A program made the position numbers and the translations under genes. A stretch of 64,000 nt of DNA, from NCBI RefSeq assembly GCF_029227915.1, contig NC_079877.1, positions 4,714,001-4,778,000 on the forward strand. Direction: 5' to 3'. A model generated the notes under the pieces. It did no database searches, was not told the origin of the DNA, and saw only the letters and a program-made list of their open reading frames with translations. Below, piece by piece: positions 24,292 to 36,417 of the stretch. Origin of the DNA: Hydractinia symbiolongicarpus. Taxonomy: Eukaryota; Cnidaria; Hydrozoa; Anthoathecata; Hydractiniidae. Each line of letters starts with the position of its first letter. The first letter of the stretch is position 1.

Positions 24292-27126
24292 GTAAACTCA
24301 TTTCCAGAACGATTTTTTAAATTATTTTTTCACCACTAAAACGCATAAGACTTGTAGTTTTTAAAAATGTTTTTATTTTTGATGAGACGCTGAATAAAAG
24401 AAGTTTAATCGCCGGCAAACGAAAACCAGCGATTTCCCGTAAATCCCGGCTTGGTCCGTATAGTCAAAAGTATACAAAGAAAGTATCCAGGGAGTAAACT
24501 CATTTCCCGAACGATTTTTTAAATTATTTTTTCACCACTAAAACGCATGAGACTTGTAGTTTTCAAAAATGTTTTCATTTTTGATGAGACGCTGAATAAA
24601 AGAAGTTTAATCGCCGGCAAACGAAAACCTGCGATTTCACGTAAATCCTGGACTCGGCCCGTATGGTCAAAAGTATACAAAGAAAGTACCCAGGGAGTAA
24701 ACTCATTTCCCAAACGATTTTTTAAATTATTATTTCACCACTAAAACGCATGAGACTTGTAGTTTTCAAGAATGTTTTCATTTTTGATGAGACGCTGCAT
24801 AAAAGAAGTTTAATCGCCGGCAAACGAAAACCTGCGATTTCCCTAAATACCGGACTCAACCCGTATAGTCAAAAGTATACAAAGAAAGTACCCAGGGAGT
24901 AAACTCATTTCCAGAACGATTTTTTAAATTATTTTTTCACCACTAAAACGCATGAGACATGTAGTTTTCAAAAATGTTTTCATTTTTGATGAGACGCTGA
25001 ATAAAAGAAGTTTAATCGCCGGCAAACAATAACCTGCGATTTCCCTAAATACCGGACTCAACCCGTATAGTCAAAAGTATACAAAGAAAGTACCCAGGAA
25101 GTAAACTCATTTCCAGAACGATTTTTTAAATTATTTTTTCACCACTAAAACGCATAAGACTTGTAGTTTTTAAAAATGTTTTCATTTTTGATGAGACGCT
25201 GAATAAAAGAAGTTTAATCGCCGGCAAACGAAAACCCGCGATTTCCCGTAAATCCCGGGCTTGGCCCGTATAGTCAAAAGTATACAAAGAAAGTACCCAG
25301 GGAGTAAACTCATTTCCCGAACGATTTTTTATATTATTTTTTTATCACTAAACGCATGAGACTTGTAGTTTTCAAAAATATTTTCATATTTGATGGGACG
25401 CTGAAAAGAACAAGTTTAATCGCCGGCAAACGAAAATCCGCGATTTCCCGTAAATCCCGGACTCGGCCCGTATAGTCAAAAGTATACAAAGAAAGTACCC
25501 AGAAAGTAAACTCATTTCCCAAACGATTTTTTAAATTATTTTTTCACCACTAAAACGCATGAGACTTGTAGTTTTCAAAAATGTTTTCAATTTTGATAAG
25601 ACGCTTAATGAAAGAGGTTTAATCGCCGGCAAACGAAATCCCGTGTTTTCCCGTAAATCCGGGGCTTGGCCCGTATAGTCGAATGTATACAAAGAAAGTA
25701 CCCTGTGAGTAAACTCATTTCCAGAACGATTTTTTAAATTATTTTTTCACCACTAAAACGCATAAGACTTGTAGTTTTTAAAAATGTTTTTATTTTTGAT
25801 GAGACGCTGAATAAAAGAAGTTTAATCGCCGGCAAACGAAAACCCGCGATTTCCCGTAAATCCCGGCTTGGTCCGTATAGTCAAAAGTATACAAAGAAAG
25901 TACCCAGGGAGTAAACTCATTTCCCGAACGATTTTTTAAATTATTTTTTCACCACTAAAACGCATGAGACTTGTAGTTTTCAAAAATGTTTTCATTTTTG
26001 ATGAGACGCTGAATAAAAGAAGTTTAATCGCCGGCAAACGAAAACCTGCGATTTCCCGTAAATCCTGGACTCGGCCCGTATGGTCAAAAGTATACAAAGA
26101 AAGTACCCAGGGAGTAAACTCATTTCCCAAACGATTTTTTAAATTATTATTTCACCACTAAAACGCATGAGACTTGTAGTTTTCAAGAATGTTTTCATTT
26201 TTGATGAGACGCTGCATAAAAGCAGTTTAATCGCCGGCAAACGAAAACCCGCGATTTCCCGTATATCCCGGGCTTGGCACGTATAGTCAAAAGTATACAA
26301 AGAAAGTACCCAGGAAGTAAACTCATTTCCAGAACGATTTTTTAAATTATTTTTTCACCACTAAAACGCATAAGACTTGGAGTTTTTAAAAATGTTTTCA
26401 TTTTTGATGAGACGCTGAATAAAAGAAGTTTAATCGCCGGCAAACAAAAACCCGCGATTTCCCGTAAATCCCGGGCTTGGCCCGTATAGTCAAAAGTATA
26501 CAAAGAAAGTACCCAGGGAGTAAACTCATTTCCCGAACGATTTTTTATATTATTTTTTTACCACTAAACGCATGAGACTTGTAGTTTTCAAAAATATTTT
26601 CATATTTGATGGGACGCTGAAAAGAACAAGTTTAATCGCCGGCAAACGAAAATCCGCGATTTCCCGTAAATCCCGGACTCGGCCCGTATAGTCAAAAGTA
26701 TACAAAGAAAGTACCCAGAAAGTAAACTCATTTCCCGAACGATTTTTTAAATTATTTTTTCACCACTAAAACGCATGAGACTTGTAGTTTTCAAAAATGT
26801 TTTCAATTTTGATGAGACGCTTAATGAAAGAGGTTTAATCGCCGGCAAACGAAATCCCGCGTTTTCCCGTAAATCCGGGGCTTGGCCCGTATAGTCGAAT
26901 GTATACAAAGAAAGTACCCTGTGTGTAAACTCATTTCCAGAACGATTTTTTAAACTATTTTTTCACCACTAAAACGCATAAGACTTGTAGTTTTTAAAAA
27001 TGTTTTTATTTTTGATGAGACGCTGAATAAAAGAAGTTTAATCGCCGGCAAACGAAAACCCGCGATTTCCCGTAAATCCCGGCTTGGTCCGTATAGTTAA
27101 AAGTATACAAAGAAAGTACCCAGGGA

Positions 27127-27938
27127 GTAAACTCATTTCCCGAACGATTTTTTAAATTATTTTTTCACCACTAAAACGCATGAGACTTGTAGTTTTCAAA
27201 AATGTTTTCATTTTTGATGAGACGCCTAATAAAAGAAGTTTAATCGCCGGCAAACGAAAACCTGCGATTTCCTGTAAATCCTGGACTCGGCCCGTATGGT
27301 CAAAAGTATACAAAGAAAGTACCCAGGGAGTAAACTCATTTCCCAAACGATTTTTTAAATTATTATTTCACCACTAAAACGCATGAGACTTGTAGTTTTT
27401 AAATATGTTTTCATTTTTGATGAGACGCTGAATAAAAGAAGTTTAATCGCCGGCAAACGAAAACCTGCGATTTCCCGTAAATCCCGGACTCGGCCCGTAT
27501 AGTCAAAAGTATACAAAGAAAGTACCCAGGGAGTAAACTCATTTCCAGAACGATTTTTTAAATTATTTTTTCACCACTAAAACGCATGAGACTTGTAGTT
27601 TTCAAAAATGTTTTCATTTTTGATGAGACGCCTAATAAAAGAAGTTTAATCGCCGGCAAACGAAAACCTGCGATTTCCCGTAAATCCTGGACTCGGCCCG
27701 TATGGTCAAAAGTATACAAAGAAAGTACCCAGGGAGTAAACTCATTTCCCAAACGATTTTTTAAATTATTATTTCACCACTAAAACGCATGAGACTTGTA
27801 GTTTTTAAATATGTTTTCATTTTTGATGAGACGCTGAATAAAAGAAGTTTAATCGCCGGCAAACGAAAACCTGCGATTTCCCGTAAATCCCGGACTCGGC
27901 CCGTATAGTCAAAAGTATACAAAGAAAGTACCCAGGGA
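27127..27938 (+). repeat. Two 406-bp dimers in tandem
   Basis: Dimer 1 (27127-27532) and dimer 2 (27533-27938) each pair a GACGCCTAATAAAAG / GTATGGTC monomer with a TTTTTAAATATG monomer. They differ by CCCGAACG against CCAGAACG, and by CCTGTAAATCC against CCCGTAAATCC. The copies in the second block are at 35249-35654 and 35655-36060. Confidence 0.85.
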
Positions 27939-28279
27939 GTAAACTCATTTCCAGAACGATTTATTAAATTATTTTTTCACCACTAAAACGCATAAGACTT
28001 GTAGTTTTTAAAAATGTTTTCATGTTTAATGAGACGCTGAATAAAAGAAGTTTAATCGCCGGCAAACGAAAACCCGCGATTTCCCGTAAATCCCGGCTTG
28101 GTCCGTATAGTCAAAAGTATACAAAGAAAGTACCCAGGGAGTAAACTCATTTCTCGAACGATTTTTTAAATTATTTTTTCACCACTAAAACGCATGAGAC
28201 TTGTAGTTTTCAAAAATGTTTTCATTTTTGATGAGACGCTGAATAAAAGAAGTTTAATCGCCGGCAAACGAAAACCTGC

Positions 28280-29493
28280 GATTTCCCGTAAATCCCGGAC
28301 TCGGCCCGTATAGTCAAAAGTATACAAAGAAAGTACCCAGGGAGTAAACTCATTTCCCGAACGATTTTTTAAATTATTTTTTCACCACTAAAACGCATGA
28401 GACTTGTAGTTTTTAAAAATGTTTTTATTTTTGACGAGACGCTGAATAAAAGAAGTTTAATCGCCGGCAAACGAAAACCTGCGATTTCCCGTAAATCCTG
28501 GACTCGGCCCGTATGGTCAAAAGTATACAAAGAAAGTACCCAGGGAGTAAACTTATTTCCCAAACGATTTTTTAAATTATTATCTCCGGCAAACGAAAAC
28601 CTGCGATTTCCCGTAAATCCCGGACTCGGCCCGTATAGTCAAAAGTATACAAAGAAAGTACCCAGGGAGTAAACTCATTTCCCGAACGATTTTTTAAATT
28701 ATTTTTTCACCACTAAAACGCATGAGACTTGTAGTTTTTAAAAATGTTTTCATTTTTGATGAGACGCTGAATAAAAGAAGTTTAATCGCCGGCAAACGAA
28801 AACCTGCGATTTCCCGTAAATCCTGGACTCGGCCCGTATAGTCAAAAGTATACAAAGAAAGTACCCAGGGAGTAAACTCATTTCCCGAACGATTTTTTAA
28901 ATTATTTTTTCACCACTAAAACGCATGAGACTTGTAGTTTTTAAAAATGTTTTCATTTTTGATGAGACGCTGAATAAAAAAAGTTTAATCGCCGGCAAAC
29001 GAAAACCTGCGATTTCTCGTAAATCCTGGACTCGGCCCGTATAGTCAAAAGTATACAAAGAAAGTACCCAGGGAGTAAACTCATTTCTCAAACGATTTTT
29101 TAATTTATTATTTCACCACTAAAACGCATGAGACTTGTAGTTTTCAAGAATGTTTTCATTTTTGATGAGACGCTGAATAAAAGAAGTTTAATCGCCGGCA
29201 AACGAAAACTTGCGATTTCCCGTAAATCCCGGGCTTGGCACGTATAGTCGAATGTATACAAAAAAGTACCCTGTGAGTAAACTCATTTCCAGAAGGATTT
29301 TTTAAATTATTTTTTCACCACTAAAACGCATAAGACTTGTAGTTTTTAAAAATGTTTTCATTTTTGATAAGACGCTTAATGAAAGAGGTTTAATAGCCGG
29401 CAAACGAAATCCCGCGTTTTCCTGTAAATCCGGGGCTTGGCCCGTATAGTCGAATGTATACAAAGAAAGTACCCAGGGAGTAAACTCATTTCC
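28280..29493 (+). repeat. Region-II-like island, tandem copy 1 (period 1339)
   Basis: It holds the GTTTTTATTTTTGACGAG monomer, the 122-bp deleted monomer, two near-consensus monomers, the AATTTATT monomer and the CCAGAAGG / GATAAGACGC monomer. It matches 29619-30832 at offset 1339. A private change here is GAATAAAAAAAG near 28971. Confidence 0.85.
28547..28668 (+). repeat. 122-bp internally deleted monomer, copy 11
   Basis: Same junction, in the region-II-like island between the two 5.2-kb blocks. It is 6578 bp from copy 10. Confidence 0.92.
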
Positions 29494-29618
29494 CTAACGA
29501 TTTTTTAAATTACTTTTTCACCGCTAAAACGCATGAGACTGGTAGTTTTTAAAAATGTTTTCATTTTTGATGAGACGCTGAATAAAAGAAGTTTAATCGC
29601 CCGCAAACGAAAACCTGT

Positions 29619-30832
29619 GATTTCCCGTAAATCCCGGACTCGGCCCGTATAGTCAAAAGTATACAAAGAAAGTACCCAGGGAGTAAACTCATTTCCCGAA
29701 CGATTTTTTAAATTATTTTTTCACCACTAAAACGCATGAGACTTGTAGTTTTTAAAAATGTTTTTATTTTTGACGAGACGCTGAATAAAAGAAGTTTAAT
29801 CGCCGGCAAACGAAAACCTGCGATTTCCCGTAAATCCTGGACTCGGCCCGTATGGTCAAAAGTATACAAAGAAAGTACCCAGGGAGTAAACTTATTTCCC
29901 AAACTATTTTTTAAATTATTATCTCCGGCAAACGAAAACCTGCGATTTCCCGTAAATCCCGGACTCGGCCCGTATAGTCAAAAGTATACAAAGAAAGTAC
30001 CCAGGGAGTAAACTCATTTCCCGAACGATTTTTTAAATTATTTTTTCACCACTAAAACGCATGAGACTTGTAGTTTTTAAAAATGTTTTCATTTTTGATG
30101 AGACGCTGAATAAAAGAAGTTTAATCGCCGGCAAACGAAAACCTGCGATTTCCCGTAAATCCTGGACTCGGCCCGTATAGTCAAAAGTATACAAAGAAAG
30201 TACCCAGGGAGTAAACTCATTTCCCGAACGATTTTTTAAATTATTTTTTCACCACTAAAACGCATGAGACTTGTAGTTTTTAAAAATGTTTTCATTTTTG
30301 ATGAGACGCTGAATAAAAGAAGTTTAATCGCCGGCAAACGAAAACCTGCGATTTCTCGTAAATCCTGGACTCGGCCCGTATAGTCAAAAGTATACAAAGA
30401 AAGTACCCAGGGAGGAAACTCATTTCTCAAACGATTTTTTAATTTATTATTTCACCACTAAAACGCATGAGACTTGTAGTTTTCAAGAATGTTTTCATTT
30501 TTGATGAGACGCTGAATAAAAGAAGTTTAATCGCCGGCAAACCAAAACTTGCGATTTCCCGTAAATCCCGGGCTTGGCACGTATAGTCGAATGTATACAA
30601 AAAAGTACCCTGTGAGTAAACTCATTTCCAGAAGGATTTTTTAAATTATTTTTTCACCACTAAAACGCATAAGACTTGTAGTTTTTAAAAATGTTTTCAT
30701 TTTTGATAAGACGCTTAATGAAAGAGGTTTAATAGCCGGCAAACGAAATCCCGCGTTTTCCTGTAAATCCGGGGCTTGGCCCGTATAGTCGAATGTATAC
30801 AAAGAAAGTACCCAGGGAGTAAACTCATTTCC
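29619..30832 (+). repeat. Region-II-like island, tandem copy 2 (period 1339)
   Basis: Second copy of 28280-29493. Private changes are GGGAGGAAACTC near 30411, GGCAAACCAAAAC near 30536 and CCAAACTATTTTTT near 29900. It lies directly before the sequence shared with 62.5 kb. Confidence 0.85.
29886..30007 (+). repeat. 122-bp internally deleted monomer, copy 12
   Basis: Same junction, 1339 bp after copy 11. It has a private change CCAAACTATTTTTT near 29900. Confidence 0.92.
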
Positions 30833-31643
30833 CGAACGATTTTTTAAATTATCTTTTCACCACTAAAACGCATGAGACTTGTAGTTTTTAAAAATGTTTT
30901 CATTTTTGATGAGACGCTGAATAAAAGAAGTTTAATCGCCGGCAAACGAAAACCTGCGATTTCCCGTAAATCCTGGACTCGGCCCGTATGGTCAAAAGTA
31001 TACAAAAAAAGTACCCAGGGAGTAAACTCATTTCCCAAACGATTTTTTAAATTATTATTTCACCACTAAAACGCATGAGACTTGTAGTTTTCAAGAATGT
31101 TTTTATTTTTGATGAGACGCTGAATAAAAGCAGTTTAATCGCCGGCAAACGAAAACCCGCGATTTAACGTAAATTCCGGGCTTGGCACGTATAGTCGAAT
31201 GTATACAAAGAAAGTACCCTGTGAGTAAACTCATTTCCAGAACGATTTTTTAAATTATTTTTTCACCAATAAAACGCATGAGACATGTAGTTTTCAAAAA
31301 TGTTTTCATTTTTGATGAGACGCTGAATAAAAGAAGTTTAATCGCCGGCAAACGAAAACCTGCGATTTCCCTAAATACCGGACGCAACCCGTATAGTCAA
31401 AAGTATACAAAGAAAGTACCCAGGAAGTAAACTCATTTCCAGAACGATTTTTTAAATTATTTTTTCACCACTAAAACGCATAAGACTTGTAGTTTTTAAA
31501 AATGTTTTCATTTTTGATGAGACGCTGAATAAAAGAAGTTTAATCGCCGGCAAACGAAAACCCGCGATTTCCCGTAAATCCCGGGCTTGGCCCGTATAGT
31601 CAAAAGTATACAAAGAAAGTACCCAGGGAGTAAACTCATTTCC
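30805..31643 (+). repeat. Block shared with 62477-63315 (offset 31,672)
   Basis: Four monomers in the same order, including the rare GCGATTTAACGTAAAT (near 31159 and 62831), ACCAATAAAACG and GAGACATGTAG monomers and CCCAGGAAGTAAAC. Several differences exist (AAATTCCGGG against AAATCCCGGG; GGACGCAACCCG against GGACTCAACCCG), so this is an older relationship than the 8122-bp duplication. Confidence 0.75.
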
Positions 31644-34600
31644 CGAACGATTTTTTATATTATTTTTTTATCACTAAACGCATGAGACTTGTAGTTTTCA
31701 AAAATATTTTCATATTTGATGAACAAGTTTAATCGCCGGCAAACGAAAATCCGCGATTTCCCGTAAATCCCGGACTCGGCCCGTATAGTCAAAAGTATAC
31801 AAAGAAAGTACCCAGAAAGTAAACTCATTTCCCGAACGATTTTTTAAATTATTTTTTCACCACTAAAACGCATGAGACTTGTAGTTTTCAAAAATGTTTT
31901 CAATTTTGATAAGACGCTTAATGAAAGAGGTTTAATCGCCGGCAAACGAAAACCCGCGATTTCCCGTAAATCCCGGGCTTGGCCCGTATAGTCAAAAGTA
32001 TACAAAGAAAGTACCCAGGGAGTAAACTCATTTCCCGAACGATTTTTTATATTATTTTTTTATCACTAAACGCATGAGACTTGTAGTTTTCAAAAATATT
32101 TTCATATTTGATGAACAAGTTTAATCGCCGGCAAACGAAAATCCGCGATTTCCCGTAAATCCCGGACTCGGCCCGTATAGTCAAAAGTATACAAAGAAAG
32201 TACCCAGAAAGTAAACTCATTTCCCGAACGATTTTTTAAATTATTTTTTCACCACTAAAACGCATGAGACTTGTAGTTTTCAAAAATGTTTTCAATTTTG
32301 ATAAGACGCTTAATGAAAGAGGTTTAATCGCCGGCAAACGAAATCCCGCGTTTTTCCGTAAATCCGGGGCTTGGCCCGTATAGTCGAATGTATACAAAGA
32401 AAGTACCCTGTGAGTAAACTCATTTCCAGAACGATTTTTTAAATTATTTTTTCACCACTAAAACGCATAAGACTTGTAGTTTTTAAAAATGTTTTTATTT
32501 TTGATGAGACGCTGAATAAAAGAAGTTTAATCGCCGGCAAACGAAAACCAGCGATTTCCCGTAAATCCCGGCTTGGTCCGTATAGTCAAAAGTATACAAA
32601 GAAAGTATCCAGGGAGTAAACTCATTTCCCGAACGATTTTTTAAATTATTTTTTCACCACTAAAACGCATGAGACTTGTAGTTTTCAAAAATGTTTTCAT
32701 TTTTGATGAGACGCTGAATAAAAGAAGTTTAATCGCCGGCAAACGAAAACCTGCGATTTCACGTAAATCCTGGACTCGGCCCGTATGGTCAAAAGTATAC
32801 AAAGAAAGTACCCAGGGAGTAAACTCATTTCCCAAACGATTTTTTAAATTATTATTTCACCACTAAAACGCATGAGACTTGTAGTTTTCAAGAATGTTTT
32901 CATTTTTGATGAGACGCTGCATAAAAGAAGTTTAATCGCCGGCAAACGAAAACCTGCGATTTCCCTAAATACCGGACTCAACCCGTATAGTCAAAAGTAT
33001 ACAAAGAAAGTACCCAGGGAGTAAACTCATTTCCAGAACGATTTTTTAAATTATTTTTTCACCACTAAAACGCATGAGACATGTAGTTTTCAAAAATGTT
33101 TTCATTTTTGATGAGACGCTGAATAAAAGAAGTTTAATCGCCGGCAAACAATAACCTGCGATTTCCCTAAATACCGGACTCAACCCGTATAGTCAAAAGT
33201 ATACAAAGAAAGTACCCAGGAAGTAAACTCATTTCCAGAACGATTTTTTAAATTATTTTTTCACCACTAAAACGCATAAGACTTGTAGTTTTTAAAAATG
33301 TTTTCATTTTTGATGAGACGATGAATAAAAGAAGTTTAATCGCCGGCAAACGAAAACCCGCGATTTCCCGTAAATCCCGGGCTTGGCCCGTATAGTCAAA
33401 AGTATACAAAGAAAGTACCCAGGGAGTAAACTCATTTCCCGAACGATTTTTTATATTATTTTTTTATCACTAAACGCATGAGACTTGTAGTTTTCAAAAA
33501 TATTTTCATATTTGATGGGACGCTGAAAAGAACAAGTTTAATCGCCGGCAAACGAAAATCCGCGATTTCCCGTAAATCCCGGACTCGGCCCGTATAGTCA
33601 AAAGTATACAAAGAAAGTACCCAGAAAGTAAACTCATTTCCCAAACGATTTTTTAAATTATTTTTTCACCACTAAAACGCATGAGACTTGTAGTTTTCAA
33701 AAATGTTTTCAATTTTGATAAGACGCTTAATGAAAGAGGTTTAATCGCCGGCAAACGAAATCCCGTGTTTTCCCGTAAATCCGGGGCTTGGCCCGTATAG
33801 TCGAATGTATACAAAGAAAGTACCCTGTGAGTAAACTCATTTCCAGAACGATTTTTTAAATTATTTTTTCACCACTAAAACGCATAAGACTTGTAGTTTT
33901 TAAAAATGTTTTTATTTTTGATGAGACGCTGAATAAAAGAAGTTTAATCGCCGGCAAACGAAAACCCGCGATTTCCCGTAAATCCCGGCTTGGTCCGTAT
34001 AGTCAAAAGTATACAAAGAAAGTACCCAGGGAGTAAACTCATTTCCCGAACGATTTTTTAAATTATTTTTTCACCACTAAAACGCATGAGACTTGTAGTT
34101 TTCAAAAATGTTTTCATTTTTGATGAGACGCTGAATAAAAGAAGTTTAATCGCCGGCAAACGAAAACCTGCGATTTCCCGTAAATCCTGGACTCGGCCCG
34201 TATGGTCAAAAGTATACAAAGAAAGTACCCAGGGAGTAAACTCATTTCCCAAACGATTTTTTAAATTATTATTTCACCACTAAAACGCATGAGACTTGTA
34301 GTTTTCAAGAATGTTTTCATTTTTGATGAGACGCTGCATAAAAGCAGTTTAATCGCCGGCAAACGAAAACCCGCGATTTCCCGTATATCCCGGGCTTGGC
34401 ACGTATAGTCAAAAGTATACAAAGAAAGTACCCAGGAAGTAAACTCATTTCCAGAACGATTTTTTAAATTATTTTTTCACCACTAAAACGCATAAGACTT
34501 GGAGTTTTTAAAAATGTTTTCATTTTTGATGAGACGCTGAATAAAAGAAGTTTAATCGCCGGCAAACAAAAACCCGCGATTTCCCGTAAATCCCGGGCTT

Positions 34601-36417
34601 GGCCCGTATAGTCAAAAGTATACAAAGAAAGTACCCAGGGAGTAAACTCATTTCCCGAACGATTTTTTATATTATTTTTTTACCACTAAACGCATGAGAC
34701 TTGTAGTTTTCAAAAATATTTTCATATTTGATGGGACGCTGAAAAGATCAAGTTTAATCGCCGGCAAACGAAAATCCGCGATTTCCCGTAAATCCCGGAC
34801 TCGGCCCGTATAGTCAAAAGTATACAAAGAAAGTACCCAGAAAGTAAACTCATTTCCCGAACGATTTTTTAAATTATTTTTTCACCACTAAAACGCATGA
34901 GACTTGTAGTTTTCAAAAATGTTTTCAATTTTGATGAGACGCTTAATGAAAGAGGTTTAATCGCCGGCAAACGAAATCCCGCGTTTTCCCGTAAATCCGG
35001 GGCTTGGCCCGTATAGTCGAATGTATACAAAGAAAGTACCCTGTGTGTAAACTCATTTCCAGAACGATTTTTTAAACTATTTTTTCACCACTAAAACGCA
35101 TAAGACTTGTAGTTTTTAAAAATGTTTTTATTTTTGATGAGACGCTGAATAAAAGAAGTTTAATCGCCGGCAAACGAAAACCCGCGATTTCCCGTAAATC
35201 CCGGCTTGGTCCGTATAGTTAAAAGTATACAAAGAAAGTACCCAGGGAGTAAACTCATTTCCCGAACGATTTTTTAAATTATTTTTTCACCACTAAAACG
35301 CATGAGACTTGTAGTTTTCAAAAATGTTTTCATTTTTGATGAGACGCCTAATAAAAGAAGTTTAATCGCCGGCAAACGAAAACCTGCGATTTCCTGTAAA
35401 TCCTGGACTCGGCCCGTATGGTCAAAAGTATACAAAGAAAGTACCCAGGGAGTAAACTCATTTCCCAAACGATTTTTTAAATTAATATTTCACCACTAAA
35501 ACGCATGAGACTTGTAGTTTTTAAATATGTTTTCATTTTTGATGAGACGCTGAATAAAAGAAGTTTAATCGCCGGCAAACGAAAACCTGCGATTTCCCGT
35601 AAATCCCGGACTCGGCCCGTATAGTCAAAAGTATACAAAGAAAGTACCCAGGGAGTAAACTCATTTCCAGAACGATTTTTTAAATTATTTTTTCACCACT
35701 AAAACGCATGAGACTTGTAGTTTTCAAAAATGTTTTCATTTTTGATGAGACGCCTAATAAAAGAAGTTTAATCGCCGGCAAACGAAAACCTGCGATTTCC
35801 CGTAAATCCTGGACTCGGCCCGTATGGTCAAAAGTATACAAAGAAAGTACCCAGGGAGTAAACTCATTTCCCAAACGATTTTTTAAATTATTATTTCACC
35901 ACTAAAACGCATGAGACTTGTAGTTTTTAAATATGTTTTCATTTTTGATGAGACGCTGAATAAAAGAAGTTTAATCGCCGGCAAACGAAAACCTGCGATT
36001 TCCCGTAAATCCCGGACTCGGCCCGTATAGTCAAAAGTATACAAAGAAAGTACCCAGGGAGTAAACTCATTTCCAGAACGATTTATTAAATTATTTTTTC
36101 ACCACTAAAACGCATAAGACTTGTAGTTTTTAAAAATGTTTTCATGTTTAATGAGACGCTGAATAAAAGAAGTTTAATCGCCGGCAAACGAAAACCCGCG
36201 ATTTCCCGTAAATCCCGGCTTGGTCCGTATAGTCAAAAGTATACAAAGAAAGTACCCAGGGAGTAAACTCATTTCTCGAACGATTTTTTAAATTATTTTT
36301 TCACCACTAAAACGCATGAGACTTGTAGTTTTCAAAAATGTTTTCATTTTTGATGAGACGCTGAATAAAAGAAGTTTAATCGCCGGCAAACGAAAACCTG
36401 CGATTTCCCGTAAATCC
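31217..36417 (+). repeat. 5.2-kb segmental duplication, copy 2
   Basis: Second copy of 23095-28295 (offset 8122). It reproduces every internal oddity of copy 1, including the 189-bp short monomers, the 392-bp repeat and the two 406-bp dimers. It is a segment-scale copy, not independent homogenisation of single monomers. Confidence 0.9.

Larger units (their letters stand above)
23095..28295 (+). repeat. 5.2-kb segmental duplication, copy 1
   Basis: It matches 31217-36417 at a constant offset of 8122 bp (about 40 monomers) with no indel that I could find. Single-base differences noticed are 25199 C/33321 A, 26626 A/34748 T and 27363 T/35485 A. The left end is where AAAAAAGTACC here faces AAAGAAAGTACC there. 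The right end is ATCCCGGAC at 28296 facing ATCCTGGAC. Near-identity over 5 kb of a variable satellite marks it as recent or recently homogenised. Confidence 0.9.
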
